From NCBI RefSeq assembly GCF_900107545.1, contig NZ_FNQZ01000005.1:1-64000 (forward strand): 64,000 nucleotides of DNA. The letters are read 5' to 3'. Origin of the DNA: Pseudobutyrivibrio sp. ACV-2 (GTDB lineage: Bacteria; Bacillota; Clostridia; Lachnospirales; Lachnospiraceae). Shown piece after piece: positions 27,427-36,020 of this stretch. Made by a program: the position numbers and the translations under genes. Under the pieces are notes generated by a model. That model saw only the letters and a list, made by a program, of their open reading frames with translations, ran no database searches and had not been told where the DNA came from. How positions within the stretch are numbered: the first letter of the stretch is position 1; every line of letters begins with the position of its first letter.

Positions 27427-27602
27427 TATTCCTCTCCTTCAAAATCTCAGTACTGATTTAATTTTTACAATCATTGCATAATCCTATGATAAATATTTTT
27501 TGGGAAAGATGCTTTTCTGTTATTCAATTTTTGATTGTCAATTATTTCGTCAATGTGTACTTGCTACTTATTTTGAAACATCAATTTGTCATTTCTTTCA
27601 TT

Positions 27603-29999
27603 TTAATTTGCGCCTCGTAGGCATATTTGTCGAACCTCATTTGGTTTCAATTCCACATTAAGCTCTAACGAAGAATTCTCAATTGTTATCTCCTCTATCA
27701 GCGTTTCTGGAATAGACACATTTTTTAAATATTGCAAATCCTCCCTGCTTAGATTATGACTACAGCCCATCTGTATCCAATGATGAAGCACTGAGCCATG
27801 GTCTTCATTTAGTATATTCTGATGTATCTGCACCTTATCGCCAAAGGCTACACCTTCCAACTTTATTTTTAGAATCAGAGGCTTGGAAGAAAACATCTGG
27901 GATACCTCTGTAGGCTTAAATGCATCCTCAGATAACAGATAATAATCCGCCTCTGGAGATTGACAGTTGTGCAATAGTATTTTGATTTCACTGCCATCAT
28001 TATTGCCGGTGATTATGCAGTTATCTGTTTTAAAAAACACCTGCTTTCCTAATTGACCTAAAAATCTAAAAGCATGAAATACAGGTTTTTCTATCCCGTC
28101 TCGGCTCAAAATTCCTGCGCTGCCCTGCAATAATGACCTGGTATCAGAGTATGCCGACAATAAATCAGATGCATAGAAAATACCAAACACATCTACATCA
28201 TCCATGCTGTTAATTATGCACTGTGCTGTATATGCTGCCCTGAATGTGGAATCCTGAAGATAATTTCTGCTGGAAATGCTGTAGTTCCAGTCCGTAATAA
28301 TACATTTTCCAAGGTAATTGTTCGCCCTTAATATTTCAGTAAGCCCCTTTATCCTATCCACTATTTCAAGAGTGTTTGATGACCTGTGAAACTCTCTATC
28401 CCCAACTGTCCTGTAGCTTTCAATCCGTTCATCACCATCTTTGATTGAATCATTGTAGGGAAATGAAATACATGTTATGTAATCTGGTTTTTCATCCGCT
28501 GTAAGCAGATGTTCTACCCACATTTTATTGAGGTCTTTATCATTCACCAGTGGCATTCCAGGCCCGGCCACCTTCATACCTGGTATTTTTCTCCTGATCA
28601 TTGCCACTGTTTCATTCCAAGCATCAACTGCCGAGTACCCAGTCCCCTCATAATAAGGAGCATTATTAAGGAAAAAGGAAACCTCAATAACCCAGTTGCT
28701 AACTGCCCTATCATATCTGTATCGTATATGATCCAAAAAGCTTTCTACCATGTGAAGCCACTCTTCTTTGGAATGAAAGATTAGAAAATTTTGCTCCTCA
28801 AATACCATTGTACTTTCATTTGCTCTGGCGCCATCCCCTCTAAGACCGATATCCAAAAACAGGTTCAAATCATGATCCACTATGTAGTCTAAAATCTCAT
28901 CCATAAATGAGAAATTGTAGACACCTTTATTTTCTGTTTGAAGATGCAAATCATTTGCAAACATCCCCCACAAACGGACATATTTTATACCAAGGCTATC
29001 AGTAATATATGTGACCTGCTTTTGCATCTGAGCGGAGCTTAATGATTTCAGAGTTCCTACATTTAAAATTGGTGGCTGATAGGTCACCAATTTTGTATTC
29101 CTAGAAACATTCGATAGGTTTACTGTTAATTCATGGTCCTCATCATCTTCGCTAGATTCTAACAGAGTACTTAACGCTTCATCATTTTCAGCCTCGCTTT
29201 TATCCGGTTTCATTGGATGTGCATTTCGGTACTCTGATGGAGTTGTTCCTATATATTTAAGAAACAGCTTGTTCATGGCAGATGGACTGCCAAAACCTAC
29301 ATTCAAAGCTATTTCAGTAATAGTATCTCCTGTCGTTTCAAGTAGTTGTTTTGCCTTATTAAGCCGCAGTGTCCTGACATAATCCCCAAACTTTACACCT
29401 GTAGTGTCATAGAAGACCCGGGACGCTGTAGGTGTGGAGATATAAAGGCTATCTGCCACTTCATCCAGGGATATGTGATTGCGGAAATTCATATGAATGT
29501 AGCGAAGCATTTTTGAGCCATAATCATCTAAAGAGCCTTTAGAGATTGGATTTTTTACTACATAATGCTTTATCAAATCATCAAGTAAAGTATAGTATGC
29601 CCCCGTTTCTCCAAAACCGCCCTTCGAATTAGAATCTGCCCTAACAGCCCAAAAGCCCTTGATTAATTCAGCAGTGTGAGACAACTTTTTATTTTCAGAG
29701 ACTGTCTTATGTGCAGAAAAGAAAATATCCTGTATTCCACTTTTGGTATGAAGAATTCCAGAGTCGATTTTTAAATTTAGGATTACGCTTTCCTTCTGCC
29801 AATTAAGCTGTGCCGATTCTGAAGGATTTAAAAAGAAAAAATCCCCTTTTTCACATCTGTGCAACTGTCCCTGCAAGGTGATAGAAACACTGCCGCGGAC
29901 TATATACAGCACAAAATAGTCTTCTCTTGAACTGATAGTATTTCCATTTTCTTTAGTTAAAATTTCTGTTGTATATTCACTGGACATAGATTGTTTCAC
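27603..29999 (-). CDS. AraC-type regulator fused to a degenerate GH39 domain
   Basis: A 798-residue one-component regulator. A cupin domain (about residues 15-120) is followed by AraC helix-turn-helix motifs (about 175-265; ISLDEVADSLYISTPTASRVF, ITEIALNVGFGSPSAMNKLF), an acidic linker and a GH39-like domain (about 300-795). The usual catalytic acid in FEIWNEP is lost: the aligned segment is IEVSFFL (about residues 438-444), with Phe for Glu, and the nucleophile motif reads ITDWN with Asp570 for Glu. This suggests a sugar-binding sensor rather than an enzyme. A GTG start at 29999 is chosen from AAGGA eight bases upstream; this also removes overlap with GH3. It lies between GH3 and the symporter gene. 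Confidence 0.88.
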   Translation of the reverse strand: MKQSMSSEYTTEILTKENGNTISSREDYFVLYIVRGSVSITLQGQLHRCEKGDFFFLNPSESAQLNWQKESVILNLKIDSGILHTKSGIQDIFFSAHKTVSENKKLSHTAELIKGFWAVRADSNSKGGFGETGAYYTLLDDLIKHYVVKNPISKGSLDDYGSKMLRYIHMNFRNHISLDEVADSLYISTPTASRVFYDTTGVKFGDYVRTLRLNKAKQLLETTGDTITEIALNVGFGSPSAMNKLFLKYIGTTPSEYRNAHPMKPDKSEAENDEALSTLLESSEDDEDHELTVNLSNVSRNTKLVTYQPPILNVGTLKSLSSAQMQKQVTYITDSLGIKYVRLWGMFANDLHLQTENKGVYNFSFMDEILDYIVDHDLNLFLDIGLRGDGARANESTMVFEEQNFLIFHSKEEWLHMVESFLDHIRYRYDRAVSNWVIEVSFFLNNAPYYEGTGYSAVDAWNETVAMIRRKIPGMKVAGPGMPLVNDKDLNKMWVEHLLTADEKPDYITCISFPYNDSIKDGDERIESYRTVGDREFHRSSNTLEIVDRIKGLTEILRANNYLGKCIITDWNYSISSRNYLQDSTFRAAYTAQCIINSMDDVDVFGIFYASDLLSAYSDTRSLLQGSAGILSRDGIEKPVFHAFRFLGQLGKQVFFKTDNCIITGNNDGSEIKILLHNCQSPEADYYLLSEDAFKPTEVSQMFSSKPLILKIKLEGVAFGDKVQIHQNILNEDHGSVLHHWIQMGCSHNLSREDLQYLKNVSIPETLIEEITIENSSLELNVELKPNEVRQICLRGAN

Positions 30000-30054
30000 T
30001 TTTTTATTCCTTATAGCAGAATAAGTGGCAGAAAGACTCTGCCACTTATAACAT

Positions 30055-32262
30055 TTATTTAAACTGAATTCGGATTTCCGCTTCAAGAGTATCTCTTGAA
30101 TTGCCACCTACGTATATACGGTATAAGCCATCCTCGCATAGGTACTTACCTGCGTTATTATAGAAGCCCATATCGCATTTACGAAGTGAAAGTGTAAGCT
30201 GCTTTTCCTCTCCTGGGTTAAGCTGAACTCTCTCATAAGCCTTGAGCTCTCTCACTGGACGAACAAGGCTGGCTGTTACATCCTGCATGTAAAGCTGTGC
30301 TATTTCTGTGCCTGCCACATCACCTTTATTTTTCAGTGTAAATGAAGCTACTACCTCATCTGCTGTTTCTGTAAGCTTCAAATCGCTGTACTCAAATGTT
30401 GTGTAAGACAAGCCGTAACCAAATGGGAAGCATGGTTCGATTGGTGCGTCTAAATATTTAGATGTAAATTTACTCTTTGAGCCTGGACGTCCTGTGTTTG
30501 GATGATTGTAATAAAGTGGCTCCTGTCCGTTTACTGATGAAAATGTGCTAGAAAGCTTTCCTGATGGGTTCACATCACCGAATAGTACCTTTGTAATGGC
30601 ATTACCCATCTGAATTCCAAGATGCCAGCCCTCGATGATTGCAGGAAGTTTTTCTGCCTCCCAGCCAAGGGCAAGAGGTCTTCCGTTCATAAGAACTGCT
30701 ACTACCTTTTTGCCTGCTGCAACAAGCTTTTTAAGCATTTCCTGCTGATGACCTGGCAATGTGATATCAGCCTTTGAAGATGCTTCACCACTCATGCTGG
30801 TGTATTCTCCAACTACCGCAATTACGATATCTGAATCTGACTCGATAGCAGCTTTTAATTCATCAGCATTAAGGTCTCCCTCTGGACCACATACAGGATA
30901 ATATTCGAAGCTAACGCCTGCCGCCTCAAGACCTGACTTGATTGAAACGCAGTCATCCTTTTCCCATGCAAGGGACCATGCACCTACTACCTCATCTGCT
31001 CTATCTGCAAGCTCGCCTACTACAGTTACCTTTGCTGATTTATCAAGTGGCAGAAGCTTGTCATCATTTTTAAGTAATACGATAGATTTTTCTGCTGCTT
31101 CCTCGCAAAGTGCTACGTGCTCTGCTGGAAGTGCCTTGCTATAGGCATCAATTACATCCTGTGGAACATAAGGATTTTCAAATAATCCAAGCCATACTTT
31201 TACACTAAGAATTCTTCTGACTGCATCATCAAGTGTTTCCATTGAAACCTTACCAGCCTTTACAGCATCTGCAATATGGTTATAGAAAATTCTAGTACCC
31301 ATATCCATATCAAGACCTGCATTTAAAGCCTGAATACCTGCATCCACATCATCCTCTGCAATACCATGTGTAACGCATTCACGAATTCCATTTGCATCAC
31401 TTACTACAAAGCCTTTAAGGCCAAGCTCACCCTTAAGGATGTCTCTAAGTGTGTATGAATTTACAGTGCATGGAACACCATTCAAATCGTTGAAGGAAGC
31501 CATTGCTGAGCATGCCCCCTCTTCCATAGCCGCCTTGAAGGTTGGAAGATATACATTGTAAAGCTGTGACGTAGACATTGTGGTTGTGTTGTAATCACGG
31601 CCTGCCTCGCAAGCTGAATATGCAACATAATGCTTTGTGCAGGCTGCTACATAGCTGTCTGTTGCCTCATTATTGTTCTGAAGCCCCTTGATTTTTGCTC
31701 TGGCAAAACGGCTTGCAAGGAACGGATCCTCGCCTGGTCCTTCGGAAACACGGCCCCATCTTGAATCTCTTGCTACATCAAGCATAGGAGCAAAGTTCCA
31801 GTTGATACCATAGGCTCTTGATTCCTTGGCAGCCATCTGTGCAGTACGCTCCATCAAATCATCATCGAAGCTTCCTGCCTCTGCAATGGCAATAGGGAAC
31901 ACACTTCTAAGACCATGGATAACATCAAAGCCCATAAGAAGTGGGATGCCAAGGCGTGTTTCTTCCACTGCAATCTTTTGCAGCTCGTTGGCCTTTACTG
32001 GGTCGTTGCCCATAACAGCGCCAACCATGCCTGCTCTGATATCATCCTCATGGAAGTCTCTTTCTGCTGTGGCCATTATTTTGCCAAATTCTTCCTGAGA
32101 TATTCTTCCATCAGTGAGCATCTCTATCAATTCTTCAAAAGGCACGTCAAAACCACCTACTATGGATGGCGAATCCTGATTGAGCTGGCCTACCTTTTCT
32201 TCAAGTGTCATTTTGTTAAGCAAGTCTTCTACAAACTGCTTTTGAGTATCAGTTAAATTCAT
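30055..32262 (-). CDS. GH3 beta-glucosidase/beta-xylosidase
   Basis: A 735-residue intracellular GH3 enzyme. The N-terminal barrel (about residues 1-340) has DVIHGLRSVFPIAIAEA, NFAPMLDVARDSRWGR and the nucleophile Asp in GFVVSDANGI (SDA rather than the usual SDW). The alpha/beta sandwich (about 380-600) and Fn3-like C-terminal domain (about 650-730) are present. No signal peptide. It is the first gene of a minus-strand run with the AraC-GH39 regulator, symporter, esterase and GH43. A long hairpin of the dispersed family lies in its upstream region. Xylose or glucose specificity is uncertain. Confidence 0.93.
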   Translation of the reverse strand: MNLTDTQKQFVEDLLNKMTLEEKVGQLNQDSPSIVGGFDVPFEELIEMLTDGRISQEEFGKIMATAERDFHEDDIRAGMVGAVMGNDPVKANELQKIAVEETRLGIPLLMGFDVIHGLRSVFPIAIAEAGSFDDDLMERTAQMAAKESRAYGINWNFAPMLDVARDSRWGRVSEGPGEDPFLASRFARAKIKGLQNNNEATDSYVAACTKHYVAYSACEAGRDYNTTTMSTSQLYNVYLPTFKAAMEEGACSAMASFNDLNGVPCTVNSYTLRDILKGELGLKGFVVSDANGIRECVTHGIAEDDVDAGIQALNAGLDMDMGTRIFYNHIADAVKAGKVSMETLDDAVRRILSVKVWLGLFENPYVPQDVIDAYSKALPAEHVALCEEAAEKSIVLLKNDDKLLPLDKSAKVTVVGELADRADEVVGAWSLAWEKDDCVSIKSGLEAAGVSFEYYPVCGPEGDLNADELKAAIESDSDIVIAVVGEYTSMSGEASSKADITLPGHQQEMLKKLVAAGKKVVAVLMNGRPLALGWEAEKLPAIIEGWHLGIQMGNAITKVLFGDVNPSGKLSSTFSSVNGQEPLYYNHPNTGRPGSKSKFTSKYLDAPIEPCFPFGYGLSYTTFEYSDLKLTETADEVVASFTLKNKGDVAGTEIAQLYMQDVTASLVRPVRELKAYERVQLNPGEEKQLTLSLRKCDMGFYNNAGKYLCEDGLYRIYVGGNSRDTLEAEIRIQFK

Positions 32263-32290
32263 GTTATACCCCCTAGGATTTTCTAAATAT

Positions 32291-32310
32291 TCCGCCTGTT
32301 AGAATTACAA
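32291..32310. repeat. Partial copy of the dispersed hairpin arm
   Basis: AATATTCCGCCTGTTA (32287-32302) repeats the sequence just before and in the 5' arm at 32325-32340, then diverges. It looks like a small duplication or degenerate copy of the element base. Confidence 0.45.
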
Positions 32311-32332
32311 GCTAGTTTTTCTCAATATTCCG

Positions 32333-32416
32333 CCTGTTACGCTAACAATCAATTATATTTCTACGTCGAGCATGGAAAGCTCTCCTTAAGAAACATAATT
32401 AATTGTTAGCTACAGG
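32333..32416 (-). repeat. Dispersed long hairpin element, copy E1 (upstream of GH3)
   Basis: The arms at 32333-32361 and 32390-32416 pair over about 25 positions: CCTGT/ACAGG, then a TAC/T internal loop, GCTAACAAT/ATTGTTAGC, and two further A/T-rich stretches split by single mismatches. The 28-base loop region (32362-32389) runs TACG...AGC..GGAA.GCT...CTTAA and can form a small GAGC/GCTC tip. A second copy with different stem sequence but the same internal loop and loop motif is at 44606-44691. In both, the element lies a short way upstream of a minus-strand gene. Confidence 0.75.
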
Positions 32417-32518
32417 CTAGACTTTCTATACCTAGAAGTATAACTTGACCATGGGCACGCCTCAATATTATTATTGTAATATATATAGTACATTTTTAAG
32501 ATGAGAGGTGACAGGCGG

Positions 32519-33343
32519 ATGCTACGTTCTTTTCAGTATAAGAAAAATGAATATGACACTATTCCTTTGAAGCTGGTATTACTGGGGGCAAACCACGACC
32601 AGGAGCCGGTTTACAGAATGCATGGAATTAATCTAAATCAGATTATTTTCTGCAAGGAAGGCCAGGGTGAGCTAATACTTGATAACCGTAAATACGTTAT
32701 TGATAAGGGACAATGCTTTATTATTTTCAGCAACACCCCCCATGAGTATCACAGCACAGGCGGAAAATGGATTTTAGACATTGTGGGATTTAATGGCAGT
32801 ATCGTGCCACTGCTATTTCGTGCACTAAAGATTAATTCCTCAGGTGCCTACCTGTTAAGCAACCGTGAAATGATTGACGCTCATCATAAAAAGCTAATAG
32901 AAATTGCTGAGCAAAACAGCCGCCATAAGCATATGCTTTTATCACAGGAGACCTACGCGCTTATTACCGATTTATCATTCTGTCTGACTCACATTGCTTC
33001 AGGCTCTGCCGACTATGGTAACCCCACCATCACTCAGGCGATAGAATATTTAGAGGCTCACTATGGAGAGGATGTTTCATTGGACACTCTGGCTCAGATT
33101 ACCTCTAGAACCCCTGAATACCTTTGCAGTATTTTCAAAGAGCATACAGGCGTTACCATAGTAAAATATTTAAATGGCATTCGACTGCTGCATGCCCAGA
33201 TTCTACTGGTCCAGGAGCCCTCTATGTCTATCAAAGAAATTGCAGAAAAATGTGGCTACACCAGCGCCAGCTATTTCGGAAAAGTATTTTTCAAACAATA
33301 CAAACTAACTCCAAATCAATACCGCATGAGCCACATTATGTAA
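32519..33343 (+). CDS. AraC-family transcriptional regulator
   Basis: A 274-residue regulator with an N-terminal cupin (about residues 15-100; YRMHGINLNQIIFCKEGQGE, HEYHSTGGKWILDIVGF) and C-terminal AraC motifs (about 175-270; VSLDTLAQITSRTPEYLCSIF, IKEIAEKCGYTSASYFGKVF). The start at 32519 follows GAGAGGTG by eight bases; an in-frame ATG 18 bases earlier has no such site. It is divergent from GH3 and upstream of the GH35 gene, either of which it may control. Confidence 0.88.
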   Translation: MLRSFQYKKNEYDTIPLKLVLLGANHDQEPVYRMHGINLNQIIFCKEGQGELILDNRKYVIDKGQCFIIFSNTPHEYHSTGGKWILDIVGFNGSIVPLLFRALKINSSGAYLLSNREMIDAHHKKLIEIAEQNSRHKHMLLSQETYALITDLSFCLTHIASGSADYGNPTITQAIEYLEAHYGEDVSLDTLAQITSRTPEYLCSIFKEHTGVTIVKYLNGIRLLHAQILLVQEPSMSIKEIAEKCGYTSASYFGKVFFKQYKLTPNQYRMSHIM

Positions 33344-33489
33344 TTGTTCTACAATATCTTAATATTTTACTATCAAGGTTAGATAACTAAGATTGAATCA
33401 CATACCCTCAACGTATTAAATTTATATGTAGATAACAAAAGAAATGCCTGCTGCAAGGGCGCAGCTGGCTTATTAGGAGGGTTTAATAA

Positions 33490-35031
33490 ATGTGTAAATC
33501 AGAATTTAAAGTAGACGAAAAAGGCATTGGTACTCTATACGTTGATGGCAAGCCTTTTTTCATGCACAGTGGGGAAATTCACAACTCAAGTGCATCCACA
33601 TTACAGGAAATGGAAGAAAAAATCTGGCCTCAGGTTAGAGAGCTTAATCTCAACTCTTTAATCGTCCCTATATACTGGGAATGTATCGAGCCTGAGGAAG
33701 GCAAATACGACTTTTCTCTCATTGATGGAATCATAAATCAGGCACGTAAGGAAGGCAAAAAGCTTGTATTCCTTTGGTTTGGTCTTTGGAAAAATGCTGA
33801 ATCAATGTACGTTCCAAGCTGGGTTAAGCTCGATTCTAAAAAATATTTTTTAGCTGAAAAGGTAAATGGCGACAAAATAAGCACTATCTCACCACTTTGC
33901 CATGAGGCAATTGAAGCAGACAAAAAGACCTTTGCAGCAATCATGGCTCACATCAAATCAATCGATGAAAATGAATGCACAGTAATAGGAATGCAGGTAG
34001 AAAATGAGATTGGACTACTCGGCACTGCCAGAGATTACTCTGCAAAGGCTAATGAGCTTTTTGAATCACCAGTTCCAGAGGAAATCGGAAAGCTTTATGA
34101 TGTGGCTTGCACCTGGAAGGAAGCATTTAAGGATAATGCAGAAGAATTTTTCATGGCATATCATTTTGCAAAAGCCGTAGAGGAAATCACAGTTGCAGGT
34201 CAAAAGGAATACAACCTGCCTTGCTACGCCAATGCATGGTTAAAGCAATATCCATGGATTGCAGGAACTTACCCATCAGGTGGTCCAAACCGAGATGTCC
34301 ACAAAATCTGGAAGGCTGTCGCTCCATCACTTTTTGCTTTGGCTCCAGATGTTTATGTGCCATTCTGCGCAGATGTTATGGATGAATACGCTTATGAAGG
34401 AAATGCCCTCTTCATCCCTGAAATCAGAAAGGATGCAGTGGCATCTTCTTACGCACTTTACGCCCAGCTTCACCACAATGCAGTTTGCTTTTCACCATTT
34501 GGAATCGAAGAATTGGCACTTGATCCTGAGCTCGTAGACAAGCCACCAATGGAAGTCATGATTGCCCTTAATATCGACCCATCTGCGTTTGATACAAGAG
34601 GAAGCAAGGAAGCCCTTGCAGCTACTTACAAATTATTAGATGAGCTTGAACCACTTTACTTACAGTACCGTGGCACCAATAAGCTTCAGTCATATGTTCG
34701 TCATGGGGAGTACGACTACGGCTGCCTTGTTCGCTGCAAAGAGTACGATTTCAAAGTTGGCTATTCTCCAAGAACATCTGGAAAGCCTCTTGGAAGCTTC
34801 TCAGTATTTGAGCTTGATGATAACAAATTCTTACTGATTGGTCTGGAATGCTCTGTAAGCTTTGATGTTAAGACAGGTGAAAACAAAAAAGCAGACATCC
34901 TAAGCCTTGAGGCAGGTCATATGGAAAATGGAAAATTCATCTCCGACAAACGCCTCAATGGTGATGAAAAAATGGCACTTCACTTTGGAAATATGCCTGG
35001 AGTGTTTATGCTGGAGTTGTATAAATACTAA
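33490..35031 (+). CDS. GH35-like beta-galactosidase with DUF5597-type C-terminus
   Basis: A 513-residue intracellular glycosidase. The TIM barrel (about residues 5-345) shows the clan GH-A acid in MQVENEIGL (Glu173) and nucleophile in LFIPEI (Glu311). The C-terminal part (about 370-510) resembles DUF5597, which follows the barrel in a group of GH35 enzymes acting on plant side chains such as xyloglucan galactose. AGGAGG precedes the ATG. It stands alone between the AraC gene and a terminator. Exact sugar specificity is unknown; GH42-like activity is an alternative. Confidence 0.85.
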   Translation: MCKSEFKVDEKGIGTLYVDGKPFFMHSGEIHNSSASTLQEMEEKIWPQVRELNLNSLIVPIYWECIEPEEGKYDFSLIDGIINQARKEGKKLVFLWFGLWKNAESMYVPSWVKLDSKKYFLAEKVNGDKISTISPLCHEAIEADKKTFAAIMAHIKSIDENECTVIGMQVENEIGLLGTARDYSAKANELFESPVPEEIGKLYDVACTWKEAFKDNAEEFFMAYHFAKAVEEITVAGQKEYNLPCYANAWLKQYPWIAGTYPSGGPNRDVHKIWKAVAPSLFALAPDVYVPFCADVMDEYAYEGNALFIPEIRKDAVASSYALYAQLHHNAVCFSPFGIEELALDPELVDKPPMEVMIALNIDPSAFDTRGSKEALAATYKLLDELEPLYLQYRGTNKLQSYVRHGEYDYGCLVRCKEYDFKVGYSPRTSGKPLGSFSVFELDDNKFLLIGLECSVSFDVKTGENKKADILSLEAGHMENGKFISDKRLNGDEKMALHFGNMPGVFMLELYKY

Positions 35032-35042
35032 GTCTAAATCGC

Positions 35043-35081
35043 AAAACAGCTTGGCACATATAATTGTGTCAAGCTGTTTTT
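35043..35081 (+). terminator. Terminator of the GH35 gene
   Basis: AAAACAGCTTG (35043-35053) pairs with CAAGCTGTTTT (35070-35080), with an inner CACA/TGTG pair, followed by T. Confidence 0.9.
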
Positions 35082-35167
35082 CAAATGTAGTTTCCAATAT
35101 TGTATTCCCACATTGTCTATGCTACTGTGTACTTAATACATAACTAAATACTGACTGGGGGCTTGCT

Positions 35168-35947
35168 ATGAATTTTACTGTATTCCAAGGTGTAATGATT
35201 CCATTTTTAGGCACCAGCTTAGGTGCTGCAATGGTCTTTCTTTTAAAAAATCAGATTTCAGAAAAATTACAAAAAATACTCACTGGATTTGCAGCGGGAG
35301 TCATGGTGGCGGCTTCATTTTGGAGTTTATTACAGCCATCACTAGAGAGCTCTTCTGGCATGGGAAAGCTTTCTTTTATCCCGGCAGCCATTGGTTTTCT
35401 CATAGGTATGGGTTTTCTACTGTTTCTTGATGTGGTGACACCACATATCCACATGGACAATCAGGAAGAAGGTATAAAATGCAACTTTTCCAAAACCACA
35501 AAAATGATTTTGGCTGTGACCCTACATAATATTCCAGAGGGAATGGCTGTTGGTGTTGTATATGCAGGCTGGATGTCAGGGCATGTGAATGTAAGTCACG
35601 CAACTGCCCTGGCTCTTGCACTGGGTATTGCTATCCAGAATTTCCCTGAGGGTGCCATCGTTTCCATGCCACTTCGCTCGGAAGGGATGTCAAAAGGTAA
35701 AACCTTTTTCTATGGAGTGCTCTCTGGCGCGGTTGAGCCTGTAGCTTCAGTGCTCACTATTTTAGCCACAGGCCTTGTGGTGCCTGTGCTGCCATATCTG
35801 TTGGCCTTTGCCGCAGGAGCAATGATATATGTAGTTGTAGAGGAATTGATTCCTGAAATGTCCGAAGGAAAGCACTCAAATATTGGCACTATAGCATTTT
35901 CTTTAGGCTTTGTGCTTATGATGATACTTGATGTGGCACTTGGATAA
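35168..35947 (+). CDS. ZIP-family divalent metal transporter
   Basis: A 259-residue membrane protein with eight predicted helices. The helix IV and V metal-site motifs HNIPEGMAVGV (about residues 118-128) and QNFPEGAIVSMP (about 157-168) are intact. A short His/Asp-containing loop (TPHIHMDNQEEG) lies between helices III and IV. Members import zinc or other divalent metals. It has its own terminator and no link to the sugar genes around it. Confidence 0.93.
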   Translation: MNFTVFQGVMIPFLGTSLGAAMVFLLKNQISEKLQKILTGFAAGVMVAASFWSLLQPSLESSSGMGKLSFIPAAIGFLIGMGFLLFLDVVTPHIHMDNQEEGIKCNFSKTTKMILAVTLHNIPEGMAVGVVYAGWMSGHVNVSHATALALALGIAIQNFPEGAIVSMPLRSEGMSKGKTFFYGVLSGAVEPVASVLTILATGLVVPVLPYLLAFAAGAMIYVVVEELIPEMSEGKHSNIGTIAFSLGFVLMMILDVALG

Positions 35948-35955
35948 TAATTTTC

Positions 35956-35991
35956 AAAAAAATCAGGTCACTGGCGGGTGACCTGATTTTT
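35956..35991. terminator. Terminator between ZIP gene and the large glycosidase gene
   Basis: AAAAATCAGGTCAC pairs with GTGACCTGATTTTT across a six-base loop; it is symmetric enough to serve both strands. Confidence 0.9.
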
Positions 35992-36020
35992 GTTATATGG
36001 AGTACTTTTTGCAAAGGATT